Positions 25,823-34,641 of a DNA stretch of 64,000 bases are shown here, piece by piece. The notes below the pieces were generated by a model, which was given only the letters and a program-made list of their open reading frames with translations, was not told the origin of the DNA and searched no databases. The first letter of the stretch is position 1. Each line of letters starts with the position of its first letter. A program made the position numbers and the translations under genes. The stretch comes from Cryobacterium mannosilyticum (GTDB lineage Bacteria; Actinomycetota; Actinomycetes; Actinomycetales; Microbacteriaceae), in the NCBI RefSeq assembly GCF_004402705.1, contig NZ_SOFM01000016.1, positions 155,960 to 219,959 on the forward strand. Reading direction: 5' to 3'.

Positions 25823-25853
25823 GGTGACTACCGGCCGGCGGGTGACTACCGGC
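25818..25853. repeat. Perfect 18-bp tandem duplication over the MFS stop codon
   Basis: Units 25818-25835 and 25836-25853 are identical (CGGCGGGTGACTACCGGC). The second carries the TAG stop of the minus-strand MFS gene and the first lies just beyond it. Confidence 0.8.
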
Positions 25854-27183
25854 TCGCCGTGGCCTCGACGATCGCGATCTCGCGGGTGGCGGTCTCCGGC
25901 GTGCCGGCGACCAGGTCGCGGCCGTCCCCGTCATGGCGCAGCAGCAACCGTGGCGTGCGGCCCGGCCGGTATCGCACGCGCAGGCTCCGGTACCTGACCA
26001 TCCAGAAGAGCACGGCCCCGGCAGCCAGGATGCCGGAGAGCGCGGCGACGCCGAGCGCCCAGCGAGGGCCGTACTGGTCGGCCACCCAGCCCACCAGGGG
26101 AGCCCCGAGCGGGGTGCCGCCGGCGAAGATGGCCATGTACAGCGCCATCACCCGGCCGCGCATCGCCGGCCGGGTCGTCGTCTGCACGTAGGCGTTGGCC
26201 GTGGTCATCAGCGTCAGCGAGGCGAATCCGATCAGCGCGAGCGAGACCGCGAAGGTGACGTAGTTCGGCATCACCGCGGCCAGGGCGCAGGACAGCCCGA
26301 ACACGGCGGATCCGGCGACCACCAGGCGGAGGCGCGGTCGGCTGCGCCGGGCCGACAGCAGCGCGCCCGCGACCGATCCGATGGCCATGATCGAACTGAG
26401 GAAACCGAACTCGCCCGCGCCCATCCCGAACTCGACCGTGGCCATCGTGGCGGTGAAGATGGCGAAGTTGAAGCCGAAGGTGCCGACCAGGAAGACCGTG
26501 ACCAGCACGGCCACAATGTCCGGCCGATGCGACACATAGCGCAAACCGGCCATCAGCTGGCCGCGCTTGCGCGACGCCCGCGGCTGCGGTCGCAGTTCCT
26601 TCGTGCGCAGCATCGCCATCGCGAGCACGGTCGCGCCGAAGGTGACCGCGTTGATGATGAACACCCAGCCGGCGCCGATGGCGACCGTGAGCAGCCCCGC
26701 GGCGGCCGGGCCGACCAGGCGGGCGCCGTTGAACGACGCCGAGTTGAGCGCCACCGCGTTGGAGAGCTTGTCGTCGGAGACGAGCTCGGAGACGAAGGTC
26801 TGCCGCGCCGGGGCGTCGATCGCGGCGACGATCCCGAGGCCGAGCGCGAACAGGTAGACGTGCCAGAGCTGGGCGACGCCGGTGACCGTGATCAGGCCGA
26901 GCCCGAGGCCGAGCAGGCCCATCAGACCCTGGGTCACCATCAACAGCCGCCGCCGGTTGAACCGGTCGGCGATGAGGCCCGCCCACGGCATCAACACAAG
27001 CTGCGGACCAAACTGCAGCGCCATCACGATGCCGACCGCCGTGGCGTTATGGTCGGTCAGGTCGGTGAGCACGATCCAGTCCTGGGCGGTGCGCTGCATC
27101 CAGGTTCCGATGTTCGACACCAGGGCGCCGGCGAACCAGATGCGATAGTTCGGGACGCTCAGGGAGCGGAACATGGCACTCAA
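25846..27183 (-). CDS. MFS transporter co-transcribed with MarR
   Basis: The 445-residue, 12-helix protein resembles DHA3/MefA- and EntS-like exporters: MFRSLSVPNYRIWFAGALVS at the start, LIADRFNRRRLLMVTQGLMG as the helix 2-3 loop, DAPARQTFVSELV in the middle. The C-terminal ~45 residues are a charged cytoplasmic tail. The TTG at 27183 gives the common MSxMFRSL start and overlaps the MarR stop (TTGA, 27180-27183); ATG 27174 is the alternative. Coupling to a MarR repressor suggests an inducible drug or metabolite exporter; the substrate is unknown. Confidence 0.88.
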   Translation of the reverse strand: MSAMFRSLSVPNYRIWFAGALVSNIGTWMQRTAQDWIVLTDLTDHNATAVGIVMALQFGPQLVLMPWAGLIADRFNRRRLLMVTQGLMGLLGLGLGLITVTGVAQLWHVYLFALGLGIVAAIDAPARQTFVSELVSDDKLSNAVALNSASFNGARLVGPAAAGLLTVAIGAGWVFIINAVTFGATVLAMAMLRTKELRPQPRASRKRGQLMAGLRYVSHRPDIVAVLVTVFLVGTFGFNFAIFTATMATVEFGMGAGEFGFLSSIMAIGSVAGALLSARRSRPRLRLVVAGSAVFGLSCALAAVMPNYVTFAVSLALIGFASLTLMTTANAYVQTTTRPAMRGRVMALYMAIFAGGTPLGAPLVGWVADQYGPRWALGVAALSGILAAGAVLFWMVRYRSLRVRYRPGRTPRLLLRHDGDGRDLVAGTPETATREIAIVEATASR

Positions 27184-27692
27184 CTGTCGGTGAGCTCCTT
27201 CATGATCTCGATGGCCTCGGCGAGCACCCGGCGCTGTTCGGGGGTGAACCTGACGATGCGCTGGGCCAGCCAGGCGTCCCGGCGCTTGCGGGTGTCGCGC
27301 ATCATGGTGCGCCCGGTCTCGGTGACGGTGAGCACGACCTTGCGGCCGTCGTCCGCCGAGGCGGTTCGATTGACCAGCCCGGCCTGGACGAGCGCGTTCA
27401 CGGTGCGGTTCATCGACGGCGGCGTCACCTTCTCGTGCTCGCTGAGCTCGCGAAGGGTGAACGGGCCGTAGAAGAACAGGGTGCCGAGGGCGGAGAACTG
27501 GCTGCCGCTGAGCTCGTTGTCCGCCTTCTCCTGGCGCAGGCGCCTGGCCAGCCGCCCGTTCGCCAGCCGGAAATCATGGCTCAACTCGGCGACGGTCATG
27601 CGGCGACCGGGAGCCGAGCCGGGCGCCGTGCCGGAGGCCGATCCGGAGGTCGGGCCGGAGACGGTCGAAGCGGATGCCGTTGCAGAGTCCAT
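27180..27692 (-). CDS. MarR-family regulator
   Basis: The 170-residue protein has a MarR winged helix: SQFSALGTLFFYGPFTLREL, VTPPSMNRTVNALVQAGLVN as the recognition helix region, and the wing TASADDGRKVVLTVTETGR. The first ~30 residues are a Ser/Thr/Gly/Pro-rich extension (SGPTSGSASGTAPGSAP), so translation could instead start at an internal site such as MTVAELSHDF. A perfect palindrome (27711-27725) sits just upstream in the promoter. It heads an operon with the MFS exporter, the classical repressor-pump arrangement. Confidence 0.9.
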   Translation of the reverse strand: MDSATASASTVSGPTSGSASGTAPGSAPGRRMTVAELSHDFRLANGRLARRLRQEKADNELSGSQFSALGTLFFYGPFTLRELSEHEKVTPPSMNRTVNALVQAGLVNRTASADDGRKVVLTVTETGRTMMRDTRKRRDAWLAQRIVRFTPEQRRVLAEAIEIMKELTDS

Positions 27693-27710
27693 AGATACCA
27701 ACCATAACCA

Positions 27711-27725
27711 CTTAGCAACGCTAAG
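27711..27725. promoter_or_regulatory. MarR operator palindrome
   Basis: CTTAGC-AAC-GCTAAG is a perfect 6-3-6 inverted repeat in an AT-rich patch 19 nt upstream of the marR ATG. Its size, symmetry and position match MarR-type autoregulatory sites. Confidence 0.65.
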
Positions 27726-27805
27726 TATTCCCCCTGTGCGGGTGGCGGGCCGCGATTCCGGGTCGGTTTCGGTGCGGGCCCGGTTCGACCTGACAGACTG
27801 GTCCC

Positions 27806-28657
27806 GTGCCCACCTACACGGATGACTACGGCGTCGCGATCACCTACTACGTCTGGACGGTGCCTCACCCGCGTGCCGCCGTGCAGCTCGTCCACGGCGT
27901 GGGCGAGCACGCGCACCGCTATGAGGAGCTCGTCGGCCGGCTCAACGCCGCTGGGTACACCGTGTATGCCGACGACCATCGCGGCCACGGCCAGACCGGG
28001 GTGCACCAGCACCGCGGCGACCTGTCCCGGCTCGGCCGGCTCGGCGAGGGCGGGCTGCGCGCCGCGGTCGCCGCCGTGCACCAGCTCAGCGGGATCATCC
28101 GGGCCGAACAGCCCGGTGTGCCGCTCGTGCTGCTCGGCCACAGCTGGGGCTCGTTCATGGCGCAGATGATCCTCAACCGCTACCCGGACGACTACGACGC
28201 GGTGGTGCTCAGCGGCACCGCCTACCGGATGCCGGGCTACCTCGACGGCGGAGACCTGAACCGCAGGCACAAGAACCTGGGCACGACCGGGGTCGAGTGG
28301 CTCAGCCGGGACCCGGCCGTCGCCGCCGCGTTCGTCGCCGACCCGCTGACGACGTCCGTGCCGCTGGCGAAACTCTTCGGAATCCGGGACGCGGCCCGGC
28401 TCTTCGGGCGCCCGGCCCGGCGACTGCCGGCGAGGCTGCCGCTGCTGATCCTGGTCGGCAGCGATGACACCGTCGGCGGGGAACGGAGCGCTCGCATGCT
28501 CTCGAAGGCATATGCGGAGCGCTCGGGGCTGCGCGACATCCGTCTCATCGTCTACCCGGGGGCACGGCACGAGGTCTTCAACGAGACCAACCGGGAGCAG
28601 GTCTTCGCCGACCTGATCGGGTGGCTGGACGAGCGGGTTCGGGCGCGCGCCGATTAG
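27806..28657 (+). CDS. Alpha/beta hydrolase, monoacylglycerol-lipase / lysophospholipase-like
   Basis: The 283-residue protein has a Hydrolase_4 (MGL-like) layout: VQLVHGVGEHAHRYEELVGR with the oxyanion HGVGEH motif, YADDHRGHGQTGV, nucleophile Ser in LLGHSWGSFMA, Asp in LILVGSDDTVGG and His in YPGARHEVFNE. This points to glycerolipid or lysophospholipid hydrolysis. Start is the GTG at 27806, with CAGACT 6 nt upstream and no Shine-Dalgarno sequence. Divergent from marR. Confidence 0.87.
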   Translation: MPTYTDDYGVAITYYVWTVPHPRAAVQLVHGVGEHAHRYEELVGRLNAAGYTVYADDHRGHGQTGVHQHRGDLSRLGRLGEGGLRAAVAAVHQLSGIIRAEQPGVPLVLLGHSWGSFMAQMILNRYPDDYDAVVLSGTAYRMPGYLDGGDLNRRHKNLGTTGVEWLSRDPAVAAAFVADPLTTSVPLAKLFGIRDAARLFGRPARRLPARLPLLILVGSDDTVGGERSARMLSKAYAERSGLRDIRLIVYPGARHEVFNETNREQVFADLIGWLDERVRARAD

Positions 28658-28666
28658 GCTTGCGTC

Positions 28667-29719
28667 ATGCACGGTGAATACAAGGTCCCAGGCGGCAAGC
28701 TCGTCGTCGTCGATCTCGAGGTCGTCGACAACACGATCGTCGACTTCCGCCTGGCCGGTGATTTCTTCCTCGAACCCGACAGCGCGCTCGGCGACATCAA
28801 CGCCGCGGTGAACGGACTGTCTGCGGACAGTGACGCGGTGAGCATCGCGGCCGCGGTGAGGGCTGCCCTCCCGGCGGAGGCCACCCTGCTCGGTTTCTCT
28901 CCGGAGTCGGTGGCGGTCGCGATCCGGCGTTCGCTCGCCCGGGCCAGCAGCTGGCAGGACTACCAGTGGCAGCTCATCCACTCGCCGCGTCCCGTCCCGC
29001 CGGTGATGCAGATGGCGCTCGACGAGGTGCTCGCGATCGAGGTCGGCGAGGGCCGGCGCAGCCCCACCCTCCGCATCTGGGAGTGGAACGAACCGGCCGT
29101 GGTGATCGGCAGCTTCCAGTCGCTGAAGAACGAGGTCGACCCGGTCAACGCCGAGAAGCACGGCTTCACCGTGGTGCGCCGGATCAGCGGCGGCGGCGCC
29201 ATGTTCATGGAGGCGGGCTCGGTGATCACCTACTCGATCTACGCACCGACCGACCTCGTGCAGGGGATGACCTTCGCCGACTCATACGCCTACCTCGACG
29301 AGTGGGTGCTCACCGCGCTCAAATCGCTCGGCATCGACGCCTACTACCAACCGCTCAACGACATCACCAGCCCGAAGGGCAAGATCGGCGGGGCGGCGCA
29401 GAAGCGGCTCGGCAGCGGGGCCGTGCTGCACCACGTCACCATGAGCTACGACATGGACGGCGAGAAGATGGTGCAGGTGCTCCGCATCGGCCGGGAGAAG
29501 CTCAGCGACAAGGGGATCACCAGCGCGGCCAAGCGCGTCGACCCGCTGCGCAGCCAGACCGGCCTCAGCCGCGCCGAGATCATCGACCGGATGAAGCAGA
29601 CCTTCACCGGGCTCTACGGCGCGGTCTCCGGCGACGTCACCGACGACGAGTACGCCAAGGCGGCGGCGCTGGTCGAGAGCAAGTTCGGCACGGCGGACTG
29701 GATCGGGCGCGTCCCGTAG
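28667..29719 (+). CDS. lplA: Lipoate-protein ligase with N-terminal accessory domain
   Basis: The 350-residue protein has, from about residue 95, a biotin/lipoate ligase (BPL_LplA) domain with LRIWEWNEPAVVIGSFQSLK, the lipoyl-binding RRISGGGAMFMEAGSVIT, and the catalytic-lysine region ITSPKGKIGGAAQKR. The first ~85 residues (YKVPGGKLVVVDLEVVDNTI) resemble the LplA accessory domain that in E. coli lies at the C-terminus, so the domain order is reversed, as in some actinobacterial and archaeal enzymes. TAGGCT lies 6 nt before the ATG, predicting a leaderless start. Role: lipoylation of 2-oxoacid dehydrogenases or GcvH. Confidence 0.87.
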   Translation: MHGEYKVPGGKLVVVDLEVVDNTIVDFRLAGDFFLEPDSALGDINAAVNGLSADSDAVSIAAAVRAALPAEATLLGFSPESVAVAIRRSLARASSWQDYQWQLIHSPRPVPPVMQMALDEVLAIEVGEGRRSPTLRIWEWNEPAVVIGSFQSLKNEVDPVNAEKHGFTVVRRISGGGAMFMEAGSVITYSIYAPTDLVQGMTFADSYAYLDEWVLTALKSLGIDAYYQPLNDITSPKGKIGGAAQKRLGSGAVLHHVTMSYDMDGEKMVQVLRIGREKLSDKGITSAAKRVDPLRSQTGLSRAEIIDRMKQTFTGLYGAVSGDVTDDEYAKAAALVESKFGTADWIGRVP

Positions 29720-29746
29720 AACCCGCGTCCGCCCCGGTGAGAACAG

Positions 29747-30067
29747 TCAGCGGCCGCGGGTCAGCAGGTCCTGGTATTCGGCGTGCGCGTCGATCCAGCT
29801 CACCACATACGGACACACCGGCACGACGGTGAGGTCCGTGCGCACGCGCACATCATCGAGGGCCTGCTCCACGAGGATGCCGGCCAGCCGCTGGCCGCGA
29901 CGGGCCGGGTCGACCTCGACGTGGGTGAACAGCACCTCCTGGCCTTCCACCTCGTAGTCGGCGAAGCCGACGGTCTCGCCGTCGATCAACAACGTGTACC
30001 TGGCCAGTGCGGGCTCGTGGCGGAAGGTCACCGCTGCCGGGCCGGTGGTCGCTGAGTCAGTAGTCAT
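29747..30067 (-). CDS. GNAT-fold N-acetyltransferase, YjdJ-like
   Basis: The 106-residue protein belongs to the short YjdJ/NATD1 branch: YTLLIDGETVGFADYEVEGQ, VLFTHVEVDPARRGQRLAGI with the acetyl-CoA-binding RRGQRL loop, and VVPVCPYVVSWIDAH. The substrate is unknown. The ATG at 30067 has TAGCCT exactly 6 nt upstream; an ATG 6 nt earlier overlaps that box. It is divergent from the methyltransferase, and both look leaderless. Confidence 0.85.
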   Translation of the reverse strand: MTTDSATTGPAAVTFRHEPALARYTLLIDGETVGFADYEVEGQEVLFTHVEVDPARRGQRLAGILVEQALDDVRVRTDLTVVPVCPYVVSWIDAHAEYQDLLTRGR

Positions 30068-30073
30068 CTCCAT

Positions 30074-30095
30074 AGGCTAGGCCGCCTGACACAAT
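30074..30095. promoter_or_regulatory. Back-to-back leaderless promoters
   Basis: TAGCCT on the minus strand (30074-30079) and CACAAT on the plus strand (30090-30095) each lie 6 nt from the start codon of the gene they face. Only 34 nt separate the two start codons, so the promoters overlap and would compete. Confidence 0.5.
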
Positions 30096-30101
30096 GAGGG
30101 A

Positions 30102-31013
30102 ATGCCAACCGTGTGGTCCCAGTCGTCTCCCAGCCGTGTCGTCCATGCCGACAACCTCGAGATCCTTCCCGGGCTGCCGGATGCGGCGTTCACGCTGATC
30201 TACCTCGACCCGCCGTTCAACACCGGCCGGAAGCAGAACCGCCAGTCCACGACATCCGTTCGGTCGCCGGCCCCGGTGGACTCCGAGGCCCTCGGCGCAC
30301 GCGCGGCCGGCACGATCACCGGGTTCAAGGGCCAGCGTTACGAGCGGATCAAGGGTGACCTGCTCGGTTACGACGACCAGTTCGAGGACTACTGGGCCTT
30401 CCTCGAACCTCGCCTGATCGAGGCGTGGCGGCTGCTGGCCGACGACGGCACCCTGTACCTGCACCTCGACTACCGGGAGGCGCACTACGCGAAGGTGCTG
30501 CTCGACGCGCTCTTCGGCCGGGACTGCTTCCTCAACGAACTGATCTGGGCCTACGACTACGGCGCGAAGTCGAAGAACCGCTGGCCGACCAAGCACGACA
30601 CGATCCTGGTCTACGTGAAGAACCCGGCAGCGTATTACTTCGACTCGACCACGGTCGACCGGGAGCCGTACATGGCGCCCGGCCTGGTCACCCCGGAGAA
30701 GGTCGCGAAGGGCAAGCTGCCGACGGATGTCTGGTGGCACACGATCGTGTCGCCGACGGGCAAGGAGAAGACCGGGTATCCGACCCAGAAGCCGGTGGGC
30801 ATCCTGCGCCGGATGATCCAGGCCTCCAGCAGGGAGGGCGACTGGGTGCTCGACTTCTTCGCCGGCAGCGGCACGACGGGCGCGGTCGCGGCCGCCCTCG
30901 GGCGCCGGTTCCTGCTGGTGGACCAGAACCCGGAGTCGATCGCCGTCATGCGGGAGCGGTTCGCGCCGCTGGCCGAGGTGGAGTTCCTCGGCCCGACGGT
31001 CGCCATCGCCTGA
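30102..31013 (+). CDS. Orphan beta-class DNA methyltransferase
   Basis: The 303-residue protein has catalytic motif IV DPPF (36-39) before the SAM-binding FAGSGTT (253-259), the order that defines the beta class of N6-adenine or N4-cytosine enzymes (CcrM-like). YPTQKPVGILRRMI is a supporting motif. No restriction endonuclease or specificity gene is next to it, so it is likely a solitary regulatory methylase. The recognition site cannot be read from sequence. CACAAT lies 6 nt before the ATG. Confidence 0.88.
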   Translation: MPTVWSQSSPSRVVHADNLEILPGLPDAAFTLIYLDPPFNTGRKQNRQSTTSVRSPAPVDSEALGARAAGTITGFKGQRYERIKGDLLGYDDQFEDYWAFLEPRLIEAWRLLADDGTLYLHLDYREAHYAKVLLDALFGRDCFLNELIWAYDYGAKSKNRWPTKHDTILVYVKNPAAYYFDSTTVDREPYMAPGLVTPEKVAKGKLPTDVWWHTIVSPTGKEKTGYPTQKPVGILRRMIQASSREGDWVLDFFAGSGTTGAVAAALGRRFLLVDQNPESIAVMRERFAPLAEVEFLGPTVAIA

Positions 31014-31062
31014 TCCCGGCGGGCTCGAAAACCGTCCGGTCCAGGTCTGGAACACTGGGACC

Positions 31063-31989
31063 ATGAGACTCCGCATCTTCACCGAACCGCAGCAGGGCGC
31101 CGACTACGACGGAATCCTCGCCGTCGCGCAGGCCACGGAGAAGCTCGGCTTCGACGCCTTCTTCCGCTCCGACCACTATCTCGCGATGGGCGACCAGGTC
31201 TCCGGCCTGCCCGGGCCGACGGATGCCTGGACCACCCTCGCCGGCCTCGCCAGGGAGACCTCGCGCATCCGCCTCGGCACGCTCGTCTCTTCGGTGACCT
31301 ATCGGCCTCCGGGCATCCTGGCGATCCAGGTGGCCCAGGTCGACCAGATGTCCGGCGGACGGGTCGAGCTCGGCCTCGGCACCGGCTGGTTCGAGCGGGA
31401 ACACCTGGCCTGCGGCATCCCGTTCCCGGCCAAACGGTTCGGCATGCTCGAGGAACAGCTCGAGATCGTGACCGGACTGTGGGGCACCCCCGCCGGCGAG
31501 ACCTACAGCTTCGCCGGCGAGCACTACACGCTCGTCGATTCGCCGGCGCTGCCGAAGCCGGCCCAGGCGCGCATACCCGTGATCGTCGGCGGCGGGGGAG
31601 CGAAGCGCACCCCGGCCATGGCCGCGCGGTTCGCCACCGAGTTCAACCTGCCGTTCCCGGAGTTCGCGGATGTCCCCGGCAAGTTCGCCGGCGTGCGCGC
31701 GGCCTGCGAGGCCATCGGTCGCGACCCGCGTGAGCTCGTCTACTCGACCGCCCTGATCGCGGTCGCCGGCCGTGATGAGGCCGAGTTCACCCGCCGTGCC
31801 GCCGCGGTCGGCCGTGAACCGGCCGAGCTGCGCGACCACGGCCTGGCCGGCACCGCGTCCGAGCTCGTCGACCGGCTGGGTGCGCTCGCCGCCGACGGGG
31901 TCGAGTGCGCCTACCTGCAGATCATGGACCTGTCCGACCTCGACCACCTCGACTTCATCGCCCGCGAGGTCGTGCCCCAGCTCGACTAA
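31063..31989 (+). CDS. LLM-class F420-dependent oxidoreductase
   Basis: The 308-residue protein is a bacterial luciferase-like (beta/alpha)8 enzyme with AQATEKLGFDAFFRSDHYLA, LARETSRIRLGTLVSSVTYR, QVDQMSGGRVELGLGTGWFE and IPVIVGGGGAKRT. The actinobacterial set with this pattern generally uses coenzyme F420. Substrate unknown. AACACT lies 6 nt before the ATG. It follows the methyltransferase by 49 nt but appears to have its own promoter. Confidence 0.86.
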   Translation: MRLRIFTEPQQGADYDGILAVAQATEKLGFDAFFRSDHYLAMGDQVSGLPGPTDAWTTLAGLARETSRIRLGTLVSSVTYRPPGILAIQVAQVDQMSGGRVELGLGTGWFEREHLACGIPFPAKRFGMLEEQLEIVTGLWGTPAGETYSFAGEHYTLVDSPALPKPAQARIPVIVGGGGAKRTPAMAARFATEFNLPFPEFADVPGKFAGVRAACEAIGRDPRELVYSTALIAVAGRDEAEFTRRAAAVGREPAELRDHGLAGTASELVDRLGALAADGVECAYLQIMDLSDLDHLDFIAREVVPQLD

Positions 31990-32114
31990 CCTCGGTCCGT
32001 CCGGTTCGTCCGGCCCGTGCGTCCGCGATCAGCGCGCCCGGTCCGGCAGGCCGCGGCCGCGCCCGCGGACGCGGGCTGCGGTTCCGGGCGCGGCCTGGCG
32101 AGGGGCGGTCCCGG

Positions 32115-33143
32115 TCAGGCGGAGTCGCGCAGCACGAGACGGGTCGGCATGAGGGTGCGGTGTGGCATGCTCTCGTCTCCGGCGAGCCGGCGCAGCAGCA
32201 CGTCCGCCATCGCGTAGCCCATTTCCTCGGAGGGCTGGCTCACGGTGGTCAGCGCCACCGGGCCGCTCGTCGCGGCCGGGCTATCGTCGAATCCGACGAT
32301 GGCGACGTCCCCCGGCACCGAACGGCCGAACTCGCGCAGCACGTCCACCGCGCCGGTGGCCATGAGGTCGCTCGCCACGAAGAGGCCGTCGAGGTCGGGG
32401 TACCGCTCCAGCAGGCGTCGGGTGGCCGCGGCCCCGCCGGCGGCCGTGAAGTCGGCGAGCTCGACGGCATCCGTGGGCAGACCGGCCCGCTCGAGCGTGC
32501 GCGCGAACCCGGTGAGGCGGTCGATGCCGGCCGGCATGTCCCCCGCCCCCGCGATCGAGCCGATGCGGCGGCGCCCGATGTCGAGCAGGCGCTGGGTGCC
32601 CGTCTCGGCTCCCGCCGCGTTGTCGACGTCGACGAAGTAGGCGTCGAGGTCGTCGGCGTTCGACGGCCGCCCACCGAAGACCACCGGCATGGTCGTCTCG
32701 AGCTCGGCCACGAAGTCGTCGCCGGTGTGGTGCGAGATGATGAGCGCGCCGTCGACGTTGCCCGTGCGCAGGTAGCGCAGGGTCTTGTGCCTCGGGTCGC
32801 TCGAGGCGACGAGCAGGTTGAGGGTGTAATCGCTCTGGTCGAGCCGGCGGGTGATTCCCTGCACGACCGCGGCGAAGTAGGGGTCACCGAAGAACCGGGT
32901 CATGTCCTCGGGCACGACCAGGGCCACGGCCTCGGTCTGCCGGCTCGCCAGCGAGCGGGCCGCCCGGTTCGGCACGTAGTTGAGCTCGCCGATCGCCTTG
33001 GTCACTGCAGCGACGATCTCGGGGCTGACCTTCGTCGACCCGTTGACCACCCGGCTCACGGTGGCCCGGGACACCCCGGCCACCTCGGCCACCATTTCCA
33101 GGGTGGGCTGCGCGGGACGGGCCTGGCGCACACTGGTAGTCAT
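32115..33143 (-). CDS. LacI-family regulator of the beta-glucoside locus
   Basis: The 342-residue protein has an N-terminal LacI helix-turn-helix (TLEMVAEVAGVSRATVSRVV, NGSTKVS), hinge (NRAARSLASRQTEAVALVVP) and a periplasmic-binding-type sugar domain. It lies directly downstream of the ABC importer and GH1 genes on the same strand. Three copies of a CG-centred palindrome occur in the locus (37945, 38003, 41626), the shape LacI proteins bind; Thermobifida CelR recognises a similar GAGCGCTC-centred site. TAGAAT lies exactly 6 nt before the ATG, so it has its own leaderless promoter. A cello-oligosaccharide or beta-glucoside inducer is inferred. Confidence 0.9.
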   Translation of the reverse strand: MTTSVRQARPAQPTLEMVAEVAGVSRATVSRVVNGSTKVSPEIVAAVTKAIGELNYVPNRAARSLASRQTEAVALVVPEDMTRFFGDPYFAAVVQGITRRLDQSDYTLNLLVASSDPRHKTLRYLRTGNVDGALIISHHTGDDFVAELETTMPVVFGGRPSNADDLDAYFVDVDNAAGAETGTQRLLDIGRRRIGSIAGAGDMPAGIDRLTGFARTLERAGLPTDAVELADFTAAGGAAATRRLLERYPDLDGLFVASDLMATGAVDVLREFGRSVPGDVAIVGFDDSPAATSGPVALTTVSQPSEEMGYAMADVLLRRLAGDESMPHRTLMPTRLVLRDSA

Positions 33144-33183
33144 GACGTCATTCTAATTTGCCCGCGCCCCTCGTCGTTCCCGG

Positions 33184-34641
33184 TCAGGAGAGGGCGCGGT
33201 TGCGGATGATTTCGGCGTAGGCTCGGCCGCTGTCCTTGACGATGCGCTCCTGGGTCTCGTAGTCGACCCGCACGATGCCGAAGCGCTTCTCATAGCCCCA
33301 GGCCCACTCGTAGTTGTCCATCAGCGACCAGTAGAAGTAGCCCTTGACGTCGACACCCTCATCGATCGCGTCGAGGATGGCGCCCAGGTGGTCGGTGAGG
33401 AACTCGGTGCGCCGGGCATCCGGAACGCTGCCGTCCGCGGCGACAACGTCGTCGAACGCCGCGCCGTTCTCGGTGACGTAGAGGCTCGTCCCGGTCGGGG
33501 CCGCGTATTCGGTGTTCACCCGGACGAGCAGTTCGCGCAGCCCGTCAGGCTGGACCTCCCACTCCATGGCGGTCAGCGGTAGCCCCTGCGGGTGGTCGAA
33601 GACCCCGTCGGCGGCCGGGAACGGCGACCGGGTGGGGCGGGCGGTCGGGGCCTGCGCGAGCAACGGATGCTCGGCCGGGCGATCGCTGACCAGGTCGCCG
33701 TGGTAATAATTCACGCCGAGGGTGTCGATCGGCTGATTGATCCGGGCCAGGTCACCCTCGCGGATGAAATCGGTCAGACCGTATTCGGCGACGTCCTGGA
33801 GCACATCCTCCGGGTAGGAGCCGCGGAAGACCGGGTCGAGGAAGATCCGGTTGAACTGCCCGTCGATCCGGCGCGCCGCGTCCACGTCGCCGGCATGCGT
33901 GGGATCGACCGGCTTGGCGACCGTGAGGTTGAGCGTGATGCCGAGTTCGAGTTTCGGGTCGCGTTCGCGGAGCGCCTCGACGGCGAGGCCGTGTCCCAGG
34001 AGCAGATGGTGCGCCGCGGCCAGGCCGTCCCGGGGGCTCTGCCGCCCCGGGGCGTGTGCACCGCCGGTGTAGCTGAGGAATGAGGAGCACCAGGGCTCGT
34101 TCAGGGTGGTCCACACGCCCACACGGTCACCGAGGGTGTCGTGAACGCTGAGGGCGTAGTCCCGGAATCGCAGGGCGGTGTCGCGGTTGGTCCAGCCTCC
34201 CGTGTCCTCGAGGGCCTGCGGCAGGTCCCAGTGGTAGAGGGTCAGCCACGGCTTGATCCCGGCGCCGAGGAGCTCGTCGACCAGGCGGGAGTAGAAGTCG
34301 ATGCCCTTGGGGTTGACCGGTCCGCCGTCGGGTCGCACCCGTGACCAGGAGGTGGAGAAGCGGTAGGTCTGCAACCCCAGGTCCTTCATCAGGGCGACGT
34401 CGTCCTGGTAGCGGTGGTAGTGGTCGCAGGCGACGTCTCCGTTGTCGCCATTGATGACGGCACCCGGCACGCGGCTGAACCTGTCCCAGATGGAATCCGT
34501 GCGGCCGTCTTCATGGGCGGCACCCTCGATCTGGTAGGCCGCCGTGGCCGCCCCGAAGAGGAATCCGGGCGGGAAGGTGCGGGTGTGGGAGGTCAGGTCC
34601 GGATTCGCGGCGAGACCGTTGAGTGTTCCGAGAACGGTCAT
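33184..34641 (-). CDS. bglA: GH1 beta-glucosidase
   Basis: The 485-residue cytoplasmic enzyme hydrolyses beta-glucosides with retention. It has the N-terminal GH1 signature FPPGFLFGAATAAYQIEGAA, acid/base Glu182 in TTLNEPW and nucleophile Glu391 in YVTENGA. FYWSLMDNYEWAWGYEKRFG is the aglycone-site segment. There is no signal peptide, so it acts on sugars brought in by the linked importer. The ATG at 34641 overlaps the permease stop by 4 nt (34638-34641), so it is co-translated with the importer genes. Confidence 0.94.
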   Translation of the reverse strand: MTVLGTLNGLAANPDLTSHTRTFPPGFLFGAATAAYQIEGAAHEDGRTDSIWDRFSRVPGAVINGDNGDVACDHYHRYQDDVALMKDLGLQTYRFSTSWSRVRPDGGPVNPKGIDFYSRLVDELLGAGIKPWLTLYHWDLPQALEDTGGWTNRDTALRFRDYALSVHDTLGDRVGVWTTLNEPWCSSFLSYTGGAHAPGRQSPRDGLAAAHHLLLGHGLAVEALRERDPKLELGITLNLTVAKPVDPTHAGDVDAARRIDGQFNRIFLDPVFRGSYPEDVLQDVAEYGLTDFIREGDLARINQPIDTLGVNYYHGDLVSDRPAEHPLLAQAPTARPTRSPFPAADGVFDHPQGLPLTAMEWEVQPDGLRELLVRVNTEYAAPTGTSLYVTENGAAFDDVVAADGSVPDARRTEFLTDHLGAILDAIDEGVDVKGYFYWSLMDNYEWAWGYEKRFGIVRVDYETQERIVKDSGRAYAEIIRNRALS

